Notes: generated by a model from the sequence alone, not told the origin. A stretch of DNA of 64,000 bases from Flavobacterium suaedae (GCF_014642915.1 NZ_BMJE01000001.1:596121-660120); one strand, 5' to 3'; shown: positions 9,674 to 18,932, counted from the stretch's first letter. Program-made: numbers and translations.

Positions 9674-9699
9674 TAAAAAAAGATGCCTTTTGGGCACCT
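9674..9699 (-). terminator. Terminator after the ferritin gene
   Basis: A 7-bp stem (one G-T pair) with a 5-base loop is followed on the minus strand by a run of T. It lies about 26 bases beyond the ferritin stop codon and separates dapA-ferritin from the bamD promoter. Confidence 0.75.
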
Positions 9700-9724
9700 T
9701 CCTTTAAACTCATATATTTTACTT

Positions 9725-10237
9725 TTATTGCACTATGTTGTGCGCTGTAGAACTAAAGTTCTTCATATCGTTATCAAACATATACAACCCTCCTTTATCA
9801 TCACCTATCAGGTCTATTTTATCCAGTATTACTTTAGCAGTAGCTTCTTCTTCTATTTGTTCGGAAACATACCATTGTAAAAAGTTATGCGTAGCATAGT
9901 CTTTTTCTTTTAAAGCAATATCAACTAAAATATTGATACATTCTGAAACTCTTACTTCGTGCTCATATAACTGACGGAAAAGTGTTTTAAATGATGTATA
10001 GTCCAATTTAGGCTCATCAAGCTGAGATATCTTTGCTTCTCCTCCGCGCTGGTTTACATATTTTAACAGTTTAAGCATGTGCGCACGCTCTTCGTCAGAT
10101 TGTTTAAACATAAAAGTAGCAATACCCTCGAACCCCTTGATTTCTGCCCAAGATGCCATTGCAAGATATATTTGAGAAGACTCTGCCTCTACTTTTATCT
10201 GTTCATTTAAAGCGGATTGTATAATTTCAGGTAACAT
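9725..10237 (-). CDS. ftnA: Ferritin (non-haem)
   Basis: Ferritin oxidises Fe(II) at a ferroxidase centre and stores iron in a 24-subunit cage. The 170-residue protein shows the bacterial FTN pattern: an N-terminal LNEQIKVEAESSQIYLAMA helix with the first ferroxidase Glu, the DEERAHMLK motif (Glu50 and His53 type ligands), a second helix with YEHEVRVSECI, and EEEATA further on. The C-terminus is short, ending before a long E-helix extension. It begins 35 bases after the dapA stop, and its own terminator follows, so the two genes may be cotranscribed although no functional link is known. No haem-binding methionine of the bacterioferritin type was identified. Confidence 0.93.
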   Translation of the reverse strand: MLPEIIQSALNEQIKVEAESSQIYLAMASWAEIKGFEGIATFMFKQSDEERAHMLKLLKYVNQRGGEAKISQLDEPKLDYTSFKTLFRQLYEHEVRVSECINILVDIALKEKDYATHNFLQWYVSEQIEEEATAKVILDKIDLIGDDKGGLYMFDNDMKNFSSTAHNIVQ

Positions 10238-10272
10238 AGTAGTCGGTTTTTAAAATTGTGTCTCTTACAAAT

Positions 10273-11151
10273 TTAACCGATTTTTTTTACAAAACCCTCA
10301 ATACGATCTGCTAAATCTTCGTTAACCTTTACTAAAGGTAACCTAACAACATCTTCACAAAGTCCTAATGATTTAAATACTGATTTTATTCCTGCCGGGT
10401 TACCCTGCTCAAAAATCATATCTATAGCATCAGCAAGCAGGTAGTGTAATGTATAGGCTTCATCAGCTTTTTTCTCACGACCTAAACGTACCATATCAGA
10501 GAATTGTTTTGGGAAACCTTCGGCAATTACTGATATTACCCCTACTCCTCCGGCAAGTATCATCGGCAGCGTTATCATATCATCACCTGAAATTACTAAA
10601 AAGTCTTTTGGGGCTTTTTGTATCAGTTTCATTGCCTGTACTATATCGCCTGCCGCTTCTTTAATCGCTACAATATTATCAAAATCTTTAGCTAGTCGCA
10701 CTACTGTATCAGGTAGCATATTGCTTGCCGTTCTACCCGGTACATTATACAATATAATTGGTAACGGAGAAGCCTCAGCAACCATTTTAAAATGCTGATA
10801 AATTCCCTCCTGTGTTGGTTTATTATAATATGGCGAAACAGAAAGCACTGCTGTAAAAGCAGATAAATCTCTTATTTTTAATTCTTCTGTTACTGCTGCG
10901 GTATTATTACCACCAATACCAAGCACTAACGGCAAACGTTTATTATTTGCTTCTACTACAGTAGTAATAACAAGTTCTCTTTCTTCAGCGGTTAAGGTAG
11001 CAGCTTCTGCTGTTGTACCCAGCACTACCAAATAATCAATACCGTTATCTATTTGATAATTCACTATTTTTTTCAAGGCTTCAGTATCTACTGAAAAATC
11101 TTGCTTAAACGGTGTAATAAGCGCTACACCTGTACCTGTTATTGCCTGCAT
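10273..11151 (-). CDS. dapA: 4-hydroxy-tetrahydrodipicolinate synthase
   Basis: DapA condenses pyruvate with aspartate semialdehyde, the first committed step toward diaminopimelate and lysine. The 292-residue TIM-barrel enzyme shows the GTT pyruvate-binding motif (residues 45-47), [10 protein letters not shown], the proton-relay Tyr135 in YNVPGR, and the Schiff-base Lys164 in VAIKEAAG. The ATG at 11151 is chosen because it gives the canonical [15 protein letters not shown] start; a TTG 39 bases upstream would add a lysine- and asparagine-rich tail not seen in the family. It heads a two-gene unit with the ferritin gene and is divergent from the nucleotidase genes. Confidence 0.96.
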   Translation of the reverse strand: MQAITGTGVALITPFKQDFSVDTEALKKIVNYQIDNGIDYLVVLGTTAEAATLTAEERELVITTVVEANNKRLPLVLGIGGNNTAAVTEELKIRDLSAFTAVLSVSPYYNKPTQEGIYQHFKMVAEASPLPIILYNVPGRTASNMLPDTVVRLAKDFDNIVAIKEAAGDIVQAMKLIQKAPKDFLVISGDDMITLPMILAGGVGVISVIAEGFPKQFSDMVRLGREKKADEAYTLHYLLADAIDMIFEQGNPAGIKSVFKSLGLCEDVVRLPLVKVNEDLADRIEGFVKKIG

Positions 11152-11276
11152 ATGTATATTATTATTTTTCTTTTTAAAACTTATAACCAACTATATACAA
11201 ACAACATACACTTTTAAAAACAATTTCTTAATACTACTTTTTAGTAAAAAATATTTAATAAAGTGTAAAATGGTTG

Positions 11277-11284
11277 TAATTTTG
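11277..11284 (+). promoter_or_regulatory. Possible -7 promoter box for the nucleotidase genes
   Basis: TAATTTTG matches TAnnTTTG and lies about 43 bases before the ATG at 11327. No TTG is present at the expected -33 distance, only an A+T-rich TTTA, so the assignment is tentative. Confidence 0.4.
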
Positions 11285-11326
11285 GCTACTGAATACAAAA
11301 CTACTTCAATTTAAGTGTCATCGCAA

Positions 11327-12106
11327 ATGATAAACCTAAAAAAGAATAGTACAATACAAAGTGTTTTTGTGCTATTTCTAACTTTTTTAATATTAACCTC
11401 TTGTGGGTCTGAAAAGCTATATAATTCTGAAATTAAAGGTAAACAAATACCTGTTAGCGATACATATAATAACGATAAGCAAATAGAAGATTTTATCGCA
11501 CCGTATCGTGATCATATCAATAAAGATTTAGATAGTGTATTGGCGTATGCACCTGAAACGTTTACCAAAACAAAAGGTAAATGGCAAACCAATATTGGTA
11601 ACCTGATGGCAGATATGACTTTTGAAACTGCTGACACATTACTTTACCAAAGAGAAAAAGAGCATGTAGATATTTGCCTGTTAAACTATGGCGGAATACG
11701 CGCTACCATACCACAAGGCAATGTAACAGCACGTTCAGCTTATGAAATAATGCCTTTTGAAAACAGCCTTATTGTTATGGCACTTAGAGGAAAGCAAGTA
11801 AAAGAAATCGCAGAATATATTTCGCAAGGCAAACGCCCTCACCCACTGGCAGGAATGTTAATTGTTTTAAACAATAACGGAACTGTTAAAAGTGCTACAG
11901 TACAGGGAGAACCGATAGATGAAAATAAAGTATACTACGTTGCAACATCTGATTACCTATCTAATGGTGGGGATAATATGAACTTTTTTAAAGAAGCTGT
12001 AGCAGAGTATAAACTGGACTATAAGCTAAGAAACATCTATATAGATTATTTCAAAAAAGCAGATACACTGCCGGTTAACAATTCAAATCGTATAATTACA
12101 GAGTAA
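11327..12106 (+). CDS. 5'-nucleotidase C-terminal domain lipoprotein (detached domain)
   Basis: This 259-residue lipoprotein (lipobox LTSC near residue 25) is made only of the substrate-binding C-terminal domain (PF02872 type) of UshA-like 5'-nucleotidases. Recognisable features are the KWQTNIGNLMADM segment, LLNYGGIRATIP, the PFENSLIVMALRGKQV segment and the nucleoside-stacking motif YLSNGGDNMNFF. The catalytic metallophosphatase domain is absent and is instead encoded by the next gene, 6 bases downstream. Together they probably rebuild a periplasmic nucleotidase that removes phosphate from nucleotides for salvage. The ATG at 11327 is preferred over a GTG 12 bases upstream because it begins just before the signal peptide. 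Partnership with the neighbour is inference from context. Confidence 0.85.
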   Translation: MINLKKNSTIQSVFVLFLTFLILTSCGSEKLYNSEIKGKQIPVSDTYNNDKQIEDFIAPYRDHINKDLDSVLAYAPETFTKTKGKWQTNIGNLMADMTFETADTLLYQREKEHVDICLLNYGGIRATIPQGNVTARSAYEIMPFENSLIVMALRGKQVKEIAEYISQGKRPHPLAGMLIVLNNNGTVKSATVQGEPIDENKVYYVATSDYLSNGGDNMNFFKEAVAEYKLDYKLRNIYIDYFKKADTLPVNNSNRIITE

Positions 12107-12112
12107 AGCATT

Positions 12113-13030
12113 ATGAAAAGAAGAGATTTTATACAGAAAACAGCAGCAGGCTCGGCACTGGTTGTAGGCGGACTTTCATTAAGCAGCTTTACCAACACCA
12201 ATACTAATAAAGATAATACTAAGCGTATCACTATACTACATACTAATGATACGCACAGCCATATAGACCCTTTTGAAAAAACTGACCCCAAATACCCTAA
12301 TATGGGCGGGGCAGCACGCAGGGCTACTTTGGTACAGCAAATACGCAGAGAAAATCCAAACACGCTATTACTTGATGCAGGTGATATATTCCAAGGAACG
12401 CCATACTTTAACTACTATGGTGGTGAACTGGAATTTAAGATTATGAGTATGATGAAGTACGACCTTGCTACACTGGGTAATCATGATTTTGACAACGGTA
12501 TTGAAGGGTTTTACAAACAATTACCACATGCTAACTTCGACTTTGTTTCCGCTAACTACGATTTTAAAAACACAGTGCTTGACGGTATTGTAAAGCCTTA
12601 CAAAACATTTACTTTTGACGGTGTTAAAATAGGCGTTTTCGGATTAGGTATACAGCTAAAAGGATTGGTTGACGAACGTAACTACAAAGAAACACTATAT
12701 ATAGAACCTGTTGATGTAGCTAAAGACATGAGCCGTATATTAAAAACAGAAGAAAAGTGTGATTTGGTTATCTGCCTTTCACACCTTGGTTTTAAATATG
12801 GCGGCGATAAAGTATCGGATGTAGTGATTGCTAACCAAACAAAAGATATTGACTTAATTATTGGCGGGCATACCCATACTTTTTTAGACAAACCATACAT
12901 TACCAACAATATTGATGGTAAAGAAGTTATGGTTAACCAAGTAGGTTGTTATGGTATTAACTTAGGGCAGATAGATTTCTACTTTAAAGAAGGCAAAAAG
13001 GCAGCAGAAGGCAGGACTATTACCGTATAA
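12113..13030 (+). CDS. Metallophosphatase with Tat signal (detached N-terminal domain of 5'-nucleotidase)
   Basis: The 305-residue protein starts with a twin-arginine signal (KRRDFIQK, residues 2-9, then a hydrophobic run to about 27). It contains the calcineurin-like dimetal site of 5'-nucleotidases: HTNDTHSHID (D46, H48), LLDAGDIFQGTP (D88), TLGNHDFDNG (N123, H124) and the late IIGGHTHTF. It stops where the usual C-terminal nucleotide-binding domain would begin; that domain is encoded just upstream. The order is therefore C-domain gene then N-domain gene, the reverse of the fused protein. The catalytic half appears Tat-exported and folded, while its partner is a Sec lipoprotein. Periplasmic phosphate release from nucleotides is the likely role. 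Confidence 0.88.
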   Translation: MKRRDFIQKTAAGSALVVGGLSLSSFTNTNTNKDNTKRITILHTNDTHSHIDPFEKTDPKYPNMGGAARRATLVQQIRRENPNTLLLDAGDIFQGTPYFNYYGGELEFKIMSMMKYDLATLGNHDFDNGIEGFYKQLPHANFDFVSANYDFKNTVLDGIVKPYKTFTFDGVKIGVFGLGIQLKGLVDERNYKETLYIEPVDVAKDMSRILKTEEKCDLVICLSHLGFKYGGDKVSDVVIANQTKDIDLIIGGHTHTFLDKPYITNNIDGKEVMVNQVGCYGINLGQIDFYFKEGKKAAEGRTITV

Positions 13031-13093
13031 TAATAAATCTAGTTAATTAATTACGAAAGTTTATATATTGCAGCTTCTGAAAACTACAACTAA

Positions 13094-13549
13094 ATGAAGC
13101 ACTTTTTTAAGTATAAATACGGCTATATAAATATAGATGATGAAAACCTATATTTAACAAGTTCAGGAAACTGGCAGGAAGCAAGAGAATTAAATGAAAA
13201 AAACAGAGCTTCAATCAAAAAAAATAATAGAAGAATAAATAACCAAAAAGCTTTTGTTTATGTTACTGTGACAATCATTATAATTCTTTTATTTTTTATG
13301 CTTCAAAACAATAGAGTTTCCATTGGTCTTTCAATAGGGCTTATTTCATTAGCTTATTATATAAATAATTATTTTAGAGGAGAGTTTGGTGTAAGGTATA
13401 AAATACCTTTGGCTAAAATTGAAAGTATAGAGCATTATGAAAATAATGGTTTAAAAATTAACTTCAAAAATGCCGACAACGAATTAGACACTGAAACCGT
13501 GTACGAAGTTGATGAAAAAGGGCTTGTCTTTTTATTAGGACTAAAATGA
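13094..13549 (+). CDS. Small membrane protein of unknown function, intact copy of a tandem pair
   Basis: I do not recognise a named family for this 151-residue protein. It has a hydrophilic N-terminal part rich in aromatic residues (KHFFKYKYGYINIDDENLYL), a lysine-rich stretch, then two adjacent transmembrane helices (about 53-70 and 75-93) and a cytoplasmic C-terminal domain (about 100-151) that resembles a PH-like beta-rich module with the segment IPLAKIESIEHYENNG. The stop codon overlaps the start of a second, related reading frame (ATGA at 13546-13549), so this is one of two tandem duplicates. It follows the nucleotidase genes by about 60 bases. Its base composition is more A+T-rich than neighbouring nadC. 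Confidence 0.7.
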   Translation: MKHFFKYKYGYINIDDENLYLTSSGNWQEARELNEKNRASIKKNNRRINNQKAFVYVTVTIIIILLFFMLQNNRVSIGLSIGLISLAYYINNYFRGEFGVRYKIPLAKIESIEHYENNGLKINFKNADNELDTETVYEVDEKGLVFLLGLK

Positions 13550-14026
13550 AACACTTTTTTAAATATAAATACGGTTATATAAATGTAGACGAAGAAACCT
13601 TGTACCTAACCAAAACAGGCAACTGGCAAAGAAGTTAAGGATATAATAGCTTGCAATAATAAAAATAAAGAAGACAAAAAGCCGAATACTATATTCCAAA
13701 TATTCTCATATATATTAGTTCTGTTTAATATCGCTATTTTTCTATACACATTAGTATACACCCCTGAACACATTATAACTACCCTCATTGCCGTTTTAGT
13801 TCTTGATACTATAACTTTTATATTTCGCAGAAGAGACTTTGGTAAACAATGCATTATACCACTAAACTGTATTACAGCTATAGAAATACTAAAAAACAAT
13901 AAATTAAAAATCAGTTACACAAACAAAGATAATAAACCTGATTATGTTACTTTAAAACGTGTAGAAGAAAAGGGAATTGAGTTTTTAAATGGAATAAGTA
14001 ATAATATAAAATTACAAAGCGCTTAA
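13546..14026 (+). pseudogene. Frameshifted tandem paralogue of the upstream small membrane protein
   Basis: The reading frame opens with an N-terminus nearly identical to its upstream neighbour (KHFFKYKYGYIN, then a TGNWQ segment like the SGNWQE of the other copy) but hits a stop at 13636-13638 after 30 codons. Removing one A from the run at about 13628-13633 restores WQEVKDI and joins a frame that stays open from 13634 to the TAA at 14024-14026. That second part contains a hydrophobic pair of helices and a closing segment (CIITPL-like region, then AIEILKNNKLKISYTN) aligned with IESIEHYENNGLKINFKN of the intact copy. It is either a recent pseudogene, a programmed frameshift, or a sequencing error. 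Confidence 0.8.
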
Positions 14027-14148
14027 AAAACTTTCAGCTATAGCATCTGCTTACACTCCACCCTATTTGTTCTCCCTATTTATCTGCTTTTCTCGAAAAA
14101 AACCACTACTTTAGCTACTACATAAATAACAATTGCCCACTAAAGAAA

Positions 14149-15006
14149 ATGATTTCAGAAAAACAATTTCAGCACGAACTTGATATAATTATTGCCAATG
14201 CCGTTCGCGAAGATGTCGGCGACGGCGACCATAGCTCTTTAGCTTGTATTCCTGAAGACGCTACGGGAAGAGCAAAACTTTTAGTAAAAGACGAAGGTAT
14301 TATTGCAGGTATCGACTTTGCCAAGCAAGTTTTTGAGTATGTAGACCCTGAACTGAAAGTAGATGTAATGATTGAAGACGGATCTCCAGTAAAATATGGC
14401 GATGAGGCTTTTTATGTTGCAGGTAGCTCACAATCTATACTAAAAGCAGAACGATTAGTACTTAACGCCATGCAGCGTATGAGTGCCATAGCTACAAAAA
14501 CTAAAAAATTTGTCAGCCTACTGGAAGGAACTGATACTAAAATACTGGACACCCGTAAAACTACTCCCGGTATTCGTGCCATTGAAAAATGGGCAGTAAA
14601 AATAGGCGGAGGCGAAAACCACCGTTTTGCATTATACGATATGATTATGCTTAAAGACAATCATATTGACTTTGCAGGGGGTATTACTGCAGCAATACAA
14701 AAAACGCTGGGATATTTAAGGGGTAAAGAACTCGATTTAAAAATAATAGTAGAAGCCCGCAGTCTTGATGAAGTTCGGGAAATAATGCAGAACGAAGGGG
14801 TTTACCGCATACTTTTAGACAACTTTACGCTGGAAGAAACAAGAGAAGCTGTTGCCCTTATCGGCGATTATTGCCTTACGGAATCATCGGGCGGTATTAA
14901 TGAAACCAATATGCGTGGCTATGCAGAGTGCGGTGTAAACTACATATCATCAGGAGCAATAACACACTCTGTGTACAACATGGATTTAAGTTTAAAAGCA
15001 TTTTAA
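14149..15006 (+). CDS. nadC: Nicotinate-nucleotide diphosphorylase (carboxylating), quinolinate phosphoribosyltransferase
   Basis: NadC transfers a phosphoribosyl group from PRPP to quinolinate with loss of CO2, giving nicotinate mononucleotide in de novo NAD synthesis. The 285-residue protein shows the family signatures: REDVGDGDHSS near the N-terminus, LNAMQRMSAIAT (about 105-116), ILDTRKTTPGIRAIEKWAV (about 131-149), GGGENHRFALYDMIMLKDNH, the VEARSLDEV segment and the late ESSGGINETN. It is followed 3 bases later by the BrkB-type gene, so the two are probably cotranscribed. No nadA or nadB is visible in the window. The 120-base gap before it shows nothing recognisable. Confidence 0.97.
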   Translation: MISEKQFQHELDIIIANAVREDVGDGDHSSLACIPEDATGRAKLLVKDEGIIAGIDFAKQVFEYVDPELKVDVMIEDGSPVKYGDEAFYVAGSSQSILKAERLVLNAMQRMSAIATKTKKFVSLLEGTDTKILDTRKTTPGIRAIEKWAVKIGGGENHRFALYDMIMLKDNHIDFAGGITAAIQKTLGYLRGKELDLKIIVEARSLDEVREIMQNEGVYRILLDNFTLEETREAVALIGDYCLTESSGGINETNMRGYAECGVNYISSGAITHSVYNMDLSLKAF

Positions 15007-15009
15007 TTA

Positions 15010-15936
15010 ATGTCTGCAGAACTGGAACATAAGCTGGAACGCATTCCTGTAATCAAGCATATTGTACGGTTTGGTAAAAGTATAGAGTTACCCTGGTCAG
15101 AAGGGCTTACACTTTATCACCTTGGCGAGTTGTATATTACAGGTATTGTAAAAGGAGACCTTTCTTATAAAGCAGGGTCTATCGCTTTCAGTTTCTTTAT
15201 GTCTCTGTTTCCGTTTGCGCTTTTTATACTGAATTTAATCCCCTATGTACCCGTTACTAACTTTCAAAAAGACTTTATGCGTTTTGTGGAAGAAAATGTC
15301 CCACCTAACACATACGATGCTATAGCGGGCACACTTAATGATATTACTAATACCAGTTATAACAGCCTGCTGTCTTTTGGTATATTATTGGCTATCCTGT
15401 TAATGTCTAACGGGGTAAATGCTATACTAAGCGGGTTTCAGTCCTCTATGCACATAAGTATTAAACGCTCTTATTTTAAGCAATATGCCATTGCTATAGG
15501 GTTATCACTCCTTTTAACAATAATACTTATTATAACTGTAGTAGCCATTATTACCCTCGAAGTAGTAATACACAGTTTAAAAAGTAATGGCTTTTTAACT
15601 GATGATGTATATTTACTGGAAATAGGCAGGTATGCTTTTTTAGTATTAATGATACTTACTACTACATCTATGCTGTTTAAATTTGCTGCAAAAGAAACCC
15701 GAAAAGCCGCATTTTTCAGCTATGGGTCTGTATTTACTACTATACTGTTTATTTTAACTTCCTTCCTTTTCAGGATTTATGTAATACGTTTTGCACAGTA
15801 CAATCAACTGTACGGTTCAATTGGTACACTTCTTGTTTTAATGTTGTATATATGGATTAACTGTTTCATCCTTTTATTAGGTTTCGAACTAAATGCATTA
15901 ATTCATAAATTAAAACGAAAAAATTTATATATTTAA
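15010..15936 (+). CDS. YihY/BrkB family inner membrane protein
   Basis: This 308-residue protein belongs to the YihY/virulence factor BrkB family (once misnamed ribonuclease BN). The diagnostic region after the first amphipathic stretch is KAGSIAFSFFMSLFPFALFILNL (split here by position: residues about 56-78), followed by a soluble loop and then hydrophobic helices around 125-145, 155-180, 200-225, 235-255 and 270-295. The family forms polytopic inner membrane proteins whose function is unsettled. It starts 3 bases after nadC and is followed by a secreted DUF2147 protein. The family assignment is secure; the role is not known. Confidence 0.9.
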   Translation: MSAELEHKLERIPVIKHIVRFGKSIELPWSEGLTLYHLGELYITGIVKGDLSYKAGSIAFSFFMSLFPFALFILNLIPYVPVTNFQKDFMRFVEENVPPNTYDAIAGTLNDITNTSYNSLLSFGILLAILLMSNGVNAILSGFQSSMHISIKRSYFKQYAIAIGLSLLLTIILIITVVAIITLEVVIHSLKSNGFLTDDVYLLEIGRYAFLVLMILTTTSMLFKFAAKETRKAAFFSYGSVFTTILFILTSFLFRIYVIRFAQYNQLYGSIGTLLVLMLYIWINCFILLLGFELNALIHKLKRKNLYI

Positions 15937-15957
15937 CAAAAAATAAAAGTATTACTT

Positions 15958-16386
15958 ATGAAAAAATATTTTTTCACATTACTATTCGTAATGGTAGCAG
16001 GAGTATTTTCTGCAACGGCACAGGGAGTTGTTGGTCAATGGAAAACTATTGACGATGAAACAGGAGAAGCTAAATCTATTGTAGAGATTTACGAGAAAGA
16101 TGGTAAAATTTACGGTAAAGTAGTAAAAATACTTAACCCTGCTAAAAAAGATGCTAAATGCACCGAATGCAAAGGTTCTGATAAAAACAAACCAATTCTT
16201 GGTATGGTTATTATAAAAGGTTTAGAGAAGGACGACGACGAGTACACTGACGGAAAAATACTTGACCCAAACAATGGTAAATTATACAGTTGTACCATAA
16301 AACTGGACGGTAAGGATAAACTAGAGGTAAGAGGTTACATTGGCTTTTCTTTTATCGGTAGAAGCCAAACGTGGACAAGAGTATAA
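15958..16386 (+). CDS. DUF2147 family secreted protein
   Basis: The 142-residue protein has a signal peptide of about 21 residues (ending SATAQ) and a mature DUF2147 domain. Conserved elements are VVGQWKTIDDETGEAKSIVEI, the EKDGKIYGKVVKIL strand pair, and two Cys in DAKCTECKG. The C-terminal pattern LEVRGYIGFSFIGRSQTWTR is the family hallmark. Members are small lipocalin-like beta-barrel proteins found in the periplasm or outside, with no established biochemical activity. A strong terminator follows 24 bases after the stop, so it ends the nadC unit. Confidence 0.9.
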   Translation: MKKYFFTLLFVMVAGVFSATAQGVVGQWKTIDDETGEAKSIVEIYEKDGKIYGKVVKILNPAKKDAKCTECKGSDKNKPILGMVIIKGLEKDDDEYTDGKILDPNNGKLYSCTIKLDGKDKLEVRGYIGFSFIGRSQTWTRV

Positions 16387-16409
16387 TCTGTTGAATTTCA
16401 ATTATAAAA

Positions 16410-16437
16410 CACCTCCCGAATCGGGAGGTGTTTTTTT
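16410..16437 (+). terminator. Terminator after the DUF2147 gene
   Basis: An inverted repeat with a stem of at least 8 G+C-rich base pairs around GAATC is followed by seven T. A GTG-initiated extension of priA would begin inside this hairpin, which is one reason to place the priA start downstream. Confidence 0.92.
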
Positions 16438-16453
16438 ATACCTATATAGCAAC

Positions 16454-16461
16454 TATCTTTG
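16454..16461 (+). promoter_or_regulatory. -7 promoter box for priA
   Basis: TATCTTTG matches TAnnTTTG and lies 20 bases before the priA ATG, directly after the preceding terminator. The -33 position holds only T-rich sequence, without a TTG. Confidence 0.5.
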
Positions 16462-16481
16462 TAAGAAATAGTACAGTATAT

Positions 16482-18932
16482 ATGCCGTTTTTTGTAGAAG
16501 TTATTCTTCCGTTGGCGTTGCCAAAACCTTTTACCTATAGCATTACCGAAGCCGAATATAATTATATAAAGCCGGGGATGCGTATAGCGGTGCCTTTCGG
16601 TAAAAGCAAAGTATATACCGGTATTGCTATAAACCTGCATACTACGCCACCACAACTGTACGAAGCGAAAGAAATAGACCAAATACTGGATGAAGAACCT
16701 ATTGTTACACAACAACAATTAAAACACTGGGAATGGATAGCATCTTACTATATGTGTAATATAGGCGATGTTTATCGCTCGGCAATGCCATCTGCCTATT
16801 TACTGGAAAGTGAAACCATAATAGTAAAAAAGGAAGAGTACACAGAGCAGAATAGTGAGTTAACCGATGAGGAATACTTAATTTATGAGGCGTTACAAAA
16901 CCAGTCTGCATTAAAAATACAGGAAGCAGTAAGTATACTTAACAAAAAAAATATACTGCCTGTAATTAATAAACTGCTAGCTAAAAATGCTATTTCACTT
17001 CGCGAAGAAGTAAAGGAAAAATATAAACCAAAACGTATTAAGTATATAAAACTTCGTGATGAATTTTTACAAGGAGATAAACTAAACGAAATTTTAGAGA
17101 TATTATCGCGGGCACAAAAACAACGCGAAGCTGTTTTACAGTACTTTCAGCTATATGCAGTAGAAAAAAAGCCCATTACAGCTAAACAACTTACCGAAAC
17201 TGCGGGGGTATCGTCGACTGTATTAAAATCCCTAACCGATAAAGAAATTTTTGAGGAATATTATTTAGAAGAAGACCGCGTAACATTTCATGCTACTGAT
17301 AATTCAGGCTTTTCCCTAAGTGAAAAACAACAAAAAGCTTTTGAAGCAGTAAAGGCTTCGTTTACAGAAAAACAGGTAACATTATTACACGGAGTAACAT
17401 CCAGCGGTAAAACAGAACTTTACATAAAACTGATTGAGGAATACATCAATCAAGATAAACAAGTACTATATTTATTACCAGAAATAGCACTTACTACCCA
17501 GTTAGTTGCACGCCTTACTGCTTATTTTGGTAATCAGGTAGCTGTATTTCATTCAAAATATACCAATAACGAACGCGTAGAAACCTGGCAACAGGTAATA
17601 CAAGAGTCTGAAAAAGCTAAAATAATAATAGGCGCACGTTCCTCTTTATTTTTGCCTTTTAAAAATTTGGGCTTAATTGTTATTGATGAGGAACATGAAC
17701 AAACATTTAAGCAACAGGACCCTGCACCACGATATCATGCGCGCGATGCTACTATAGTTTTAGCAGGGTATTTTAATGCAAAAGTATTATTAGGTTCTGC
17801 AACACCTGCTATAGAAAGCTACTATAACGCAGCAAATAAAAAATATGGCTATGTGCAAATGAAAGAACGCTACGGTAATGTAGTGCCTCCTGAAATTGTA
17901 CTGGTAGACCTTAAAGATAAATACAAGCGTAAAAGAATGAAAGGTCACTTTAGTGACCAACTTATAGAAGCGATTACAGAAACTTTATCAGAGGGTAAAC
18001 AGGTAATCCTATTCCAAAACAGAAGAGGTTTCTCCCCTTGGGTAGAATGTTTAACCTGCGGGCATGTACCACAATGCCCACAATGCGACGTAAGCCTCAC
18101 TTTTTATAAGTATAAAAAACAACTTCGTTGTCACTATTGTGGTTATAATATTGCCAGCCCAACACAGTGCCATCAATGCCATTCTACTGATATTTCTACC
18201 AAAGGTTTTGGTACTGAGCAGATAGAAATGGAACTGAAAGAAATTTTCCCCGAAAAGAATATTTCTCGTATGGATCAAGATACTACACGAGGGAAATATG
18301 GCTACGAAAGGATAATTGATGCTTTTAAAAACAGAGAAGTAGATATTTTAGTCGGCACACAAATGCTTGCAAAAGGACTACACTTTGACAATGTTAACCT
18401 TGTGGGCATCTTAAACGCCGATAATATGCTCTACCAACCTGATTTCAGAGCTTTTGAACGTGCCTACCAAATGATGGTACAGGTTGCAGGACGTGCAGGA
18501 AGGAAAGATATTCAGGGGAAGGTATACATACAAACCTATAACCCTTTACATAATGTAATACAGCAAGTAACTGACAATAATTATGAAGGGATGTATAAAG
18601 AGCAGTTACATGAACGTATTAATTTTAAATACCCTCCTTTTTACAAACTGATACGCCTTACGCTAAAACATAGAGATTACGAAAAGTTAAAAGATGGTGC
18701 TATGTGGTTATACAGCGTTTTAAGTCAAAACCTGAAAATGCCTGTTCTAGGACCCGAAGAGCCTGCTATAAGCAGAATACGAAATGAATATATAAGAACC
18801 ATTATAATAAAAGTACCACAAGACACTTCATTAGGGTACTCAAAAGGAGTTATTCAAAAAGCAATGAGTAGTTTTGACAGTATTCCGGCATATAAATCTG
18901 TAAAAGTGGTAGCAAATGTAGATCCTTATTAA
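16482..18932 (+). CDS. priA: Primosomal protein N' (replication restart helicase PriA)
   Basis: PriA recognises stalled forks and D-loops and reloads the replisome. The 816-residue protein has the N-terminal 3'-DNA-end-binding domain (start MPFFVEVILPLALPKPFTY), a winged-helix region, and a superfamily 2 helicase core with Walker A (GVTSSGKTEL), DEEH box (VIDEEHEQTFKQQ), GSATPAIES and the late QVAGRAGR motif VI. Between the helicase lobes is the two-zinc cysteine cluster (CLTCGHVPQCPQC, then CHYCGYN and CHQCHS). The ATG at 16482 is chosen because the upstream in-frame GTG lies in a terminator. The gene ends 2 bases from the convergent response regulator. Confidence 0.97.
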   Translation: MPFFVEVILPLALPKPFTYSITEAEYNYIKPGMRIAVPFGKSKVYTGIAINLHTTPPQLYEAKEIDQILDEEPIVTQQQLKHWEWIASYYMCNIGDVYRSAMPSAYLLESETIIVKKEEYTEQNSELTDEEYLIYEALQNQSALKIQEAVSILNKKNILPVINKLLAKNAISLREEVKEKYKPKRIKYIKLRDEFLQGDKLNEILEILSRAQKQREAVLQYFQLYAVEKKPITAKQLTETAGVSSTVLKSLTDKEIFEEYYLEEDRVTFHATDNSGFSLSEKQQKAFEAVKASFTEKQVTLLHGVTSSGKTELYIKLIEEYINQDKQVLYLLPEIALTTQLVARLTAYFGNQVAVFHSKYTNNERVETWQQVIQESEKAKIIIGARSSLFLPFKNLGLIVIDEEHEQTFKQQDPAPRYHARDATIVLAGYFNAKVLLGSATPAIESYYNAANKKYGYVQMKERYGNVVPPEIVLVDLKDKYKRKRMKGHFSDQLIEAITETLSEGKQVILFQNRRGFSPWVECLTCGHVPQCPQCDVSLTFYKYKKQLRCHYCGYNIASPTQCHQCHSTDISTKGFGTEQIEMELKEIFPEKNISRMDQDTTRGKYGYERIIDAFKNREVDILVGTQMLAKGLHFDNVNLVGILNADNMLYQPDFRAFERAYQMMVQVAGRAGRKDIQGKVYIQTYNPLHNVIQQVTDNNYEGMYKEQLHERINFKYPPFYKLIRLTLKHRDYEKLKDGAMWLYSVLSQNLKMPVLGPEEPAISRIRNEYIRTIIIKVPQDTSLGYSKGVIQKAMSSFDSIPAYKSVKVVANVDPY

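Noticed and set aside
16428..16481. GTG-initiated extension of priA
   Set aside because: It begins within the terminator of the preceding gene and upstream of the likely promoter; the conserved start MPFFVEV lies at the ATG at 16482.
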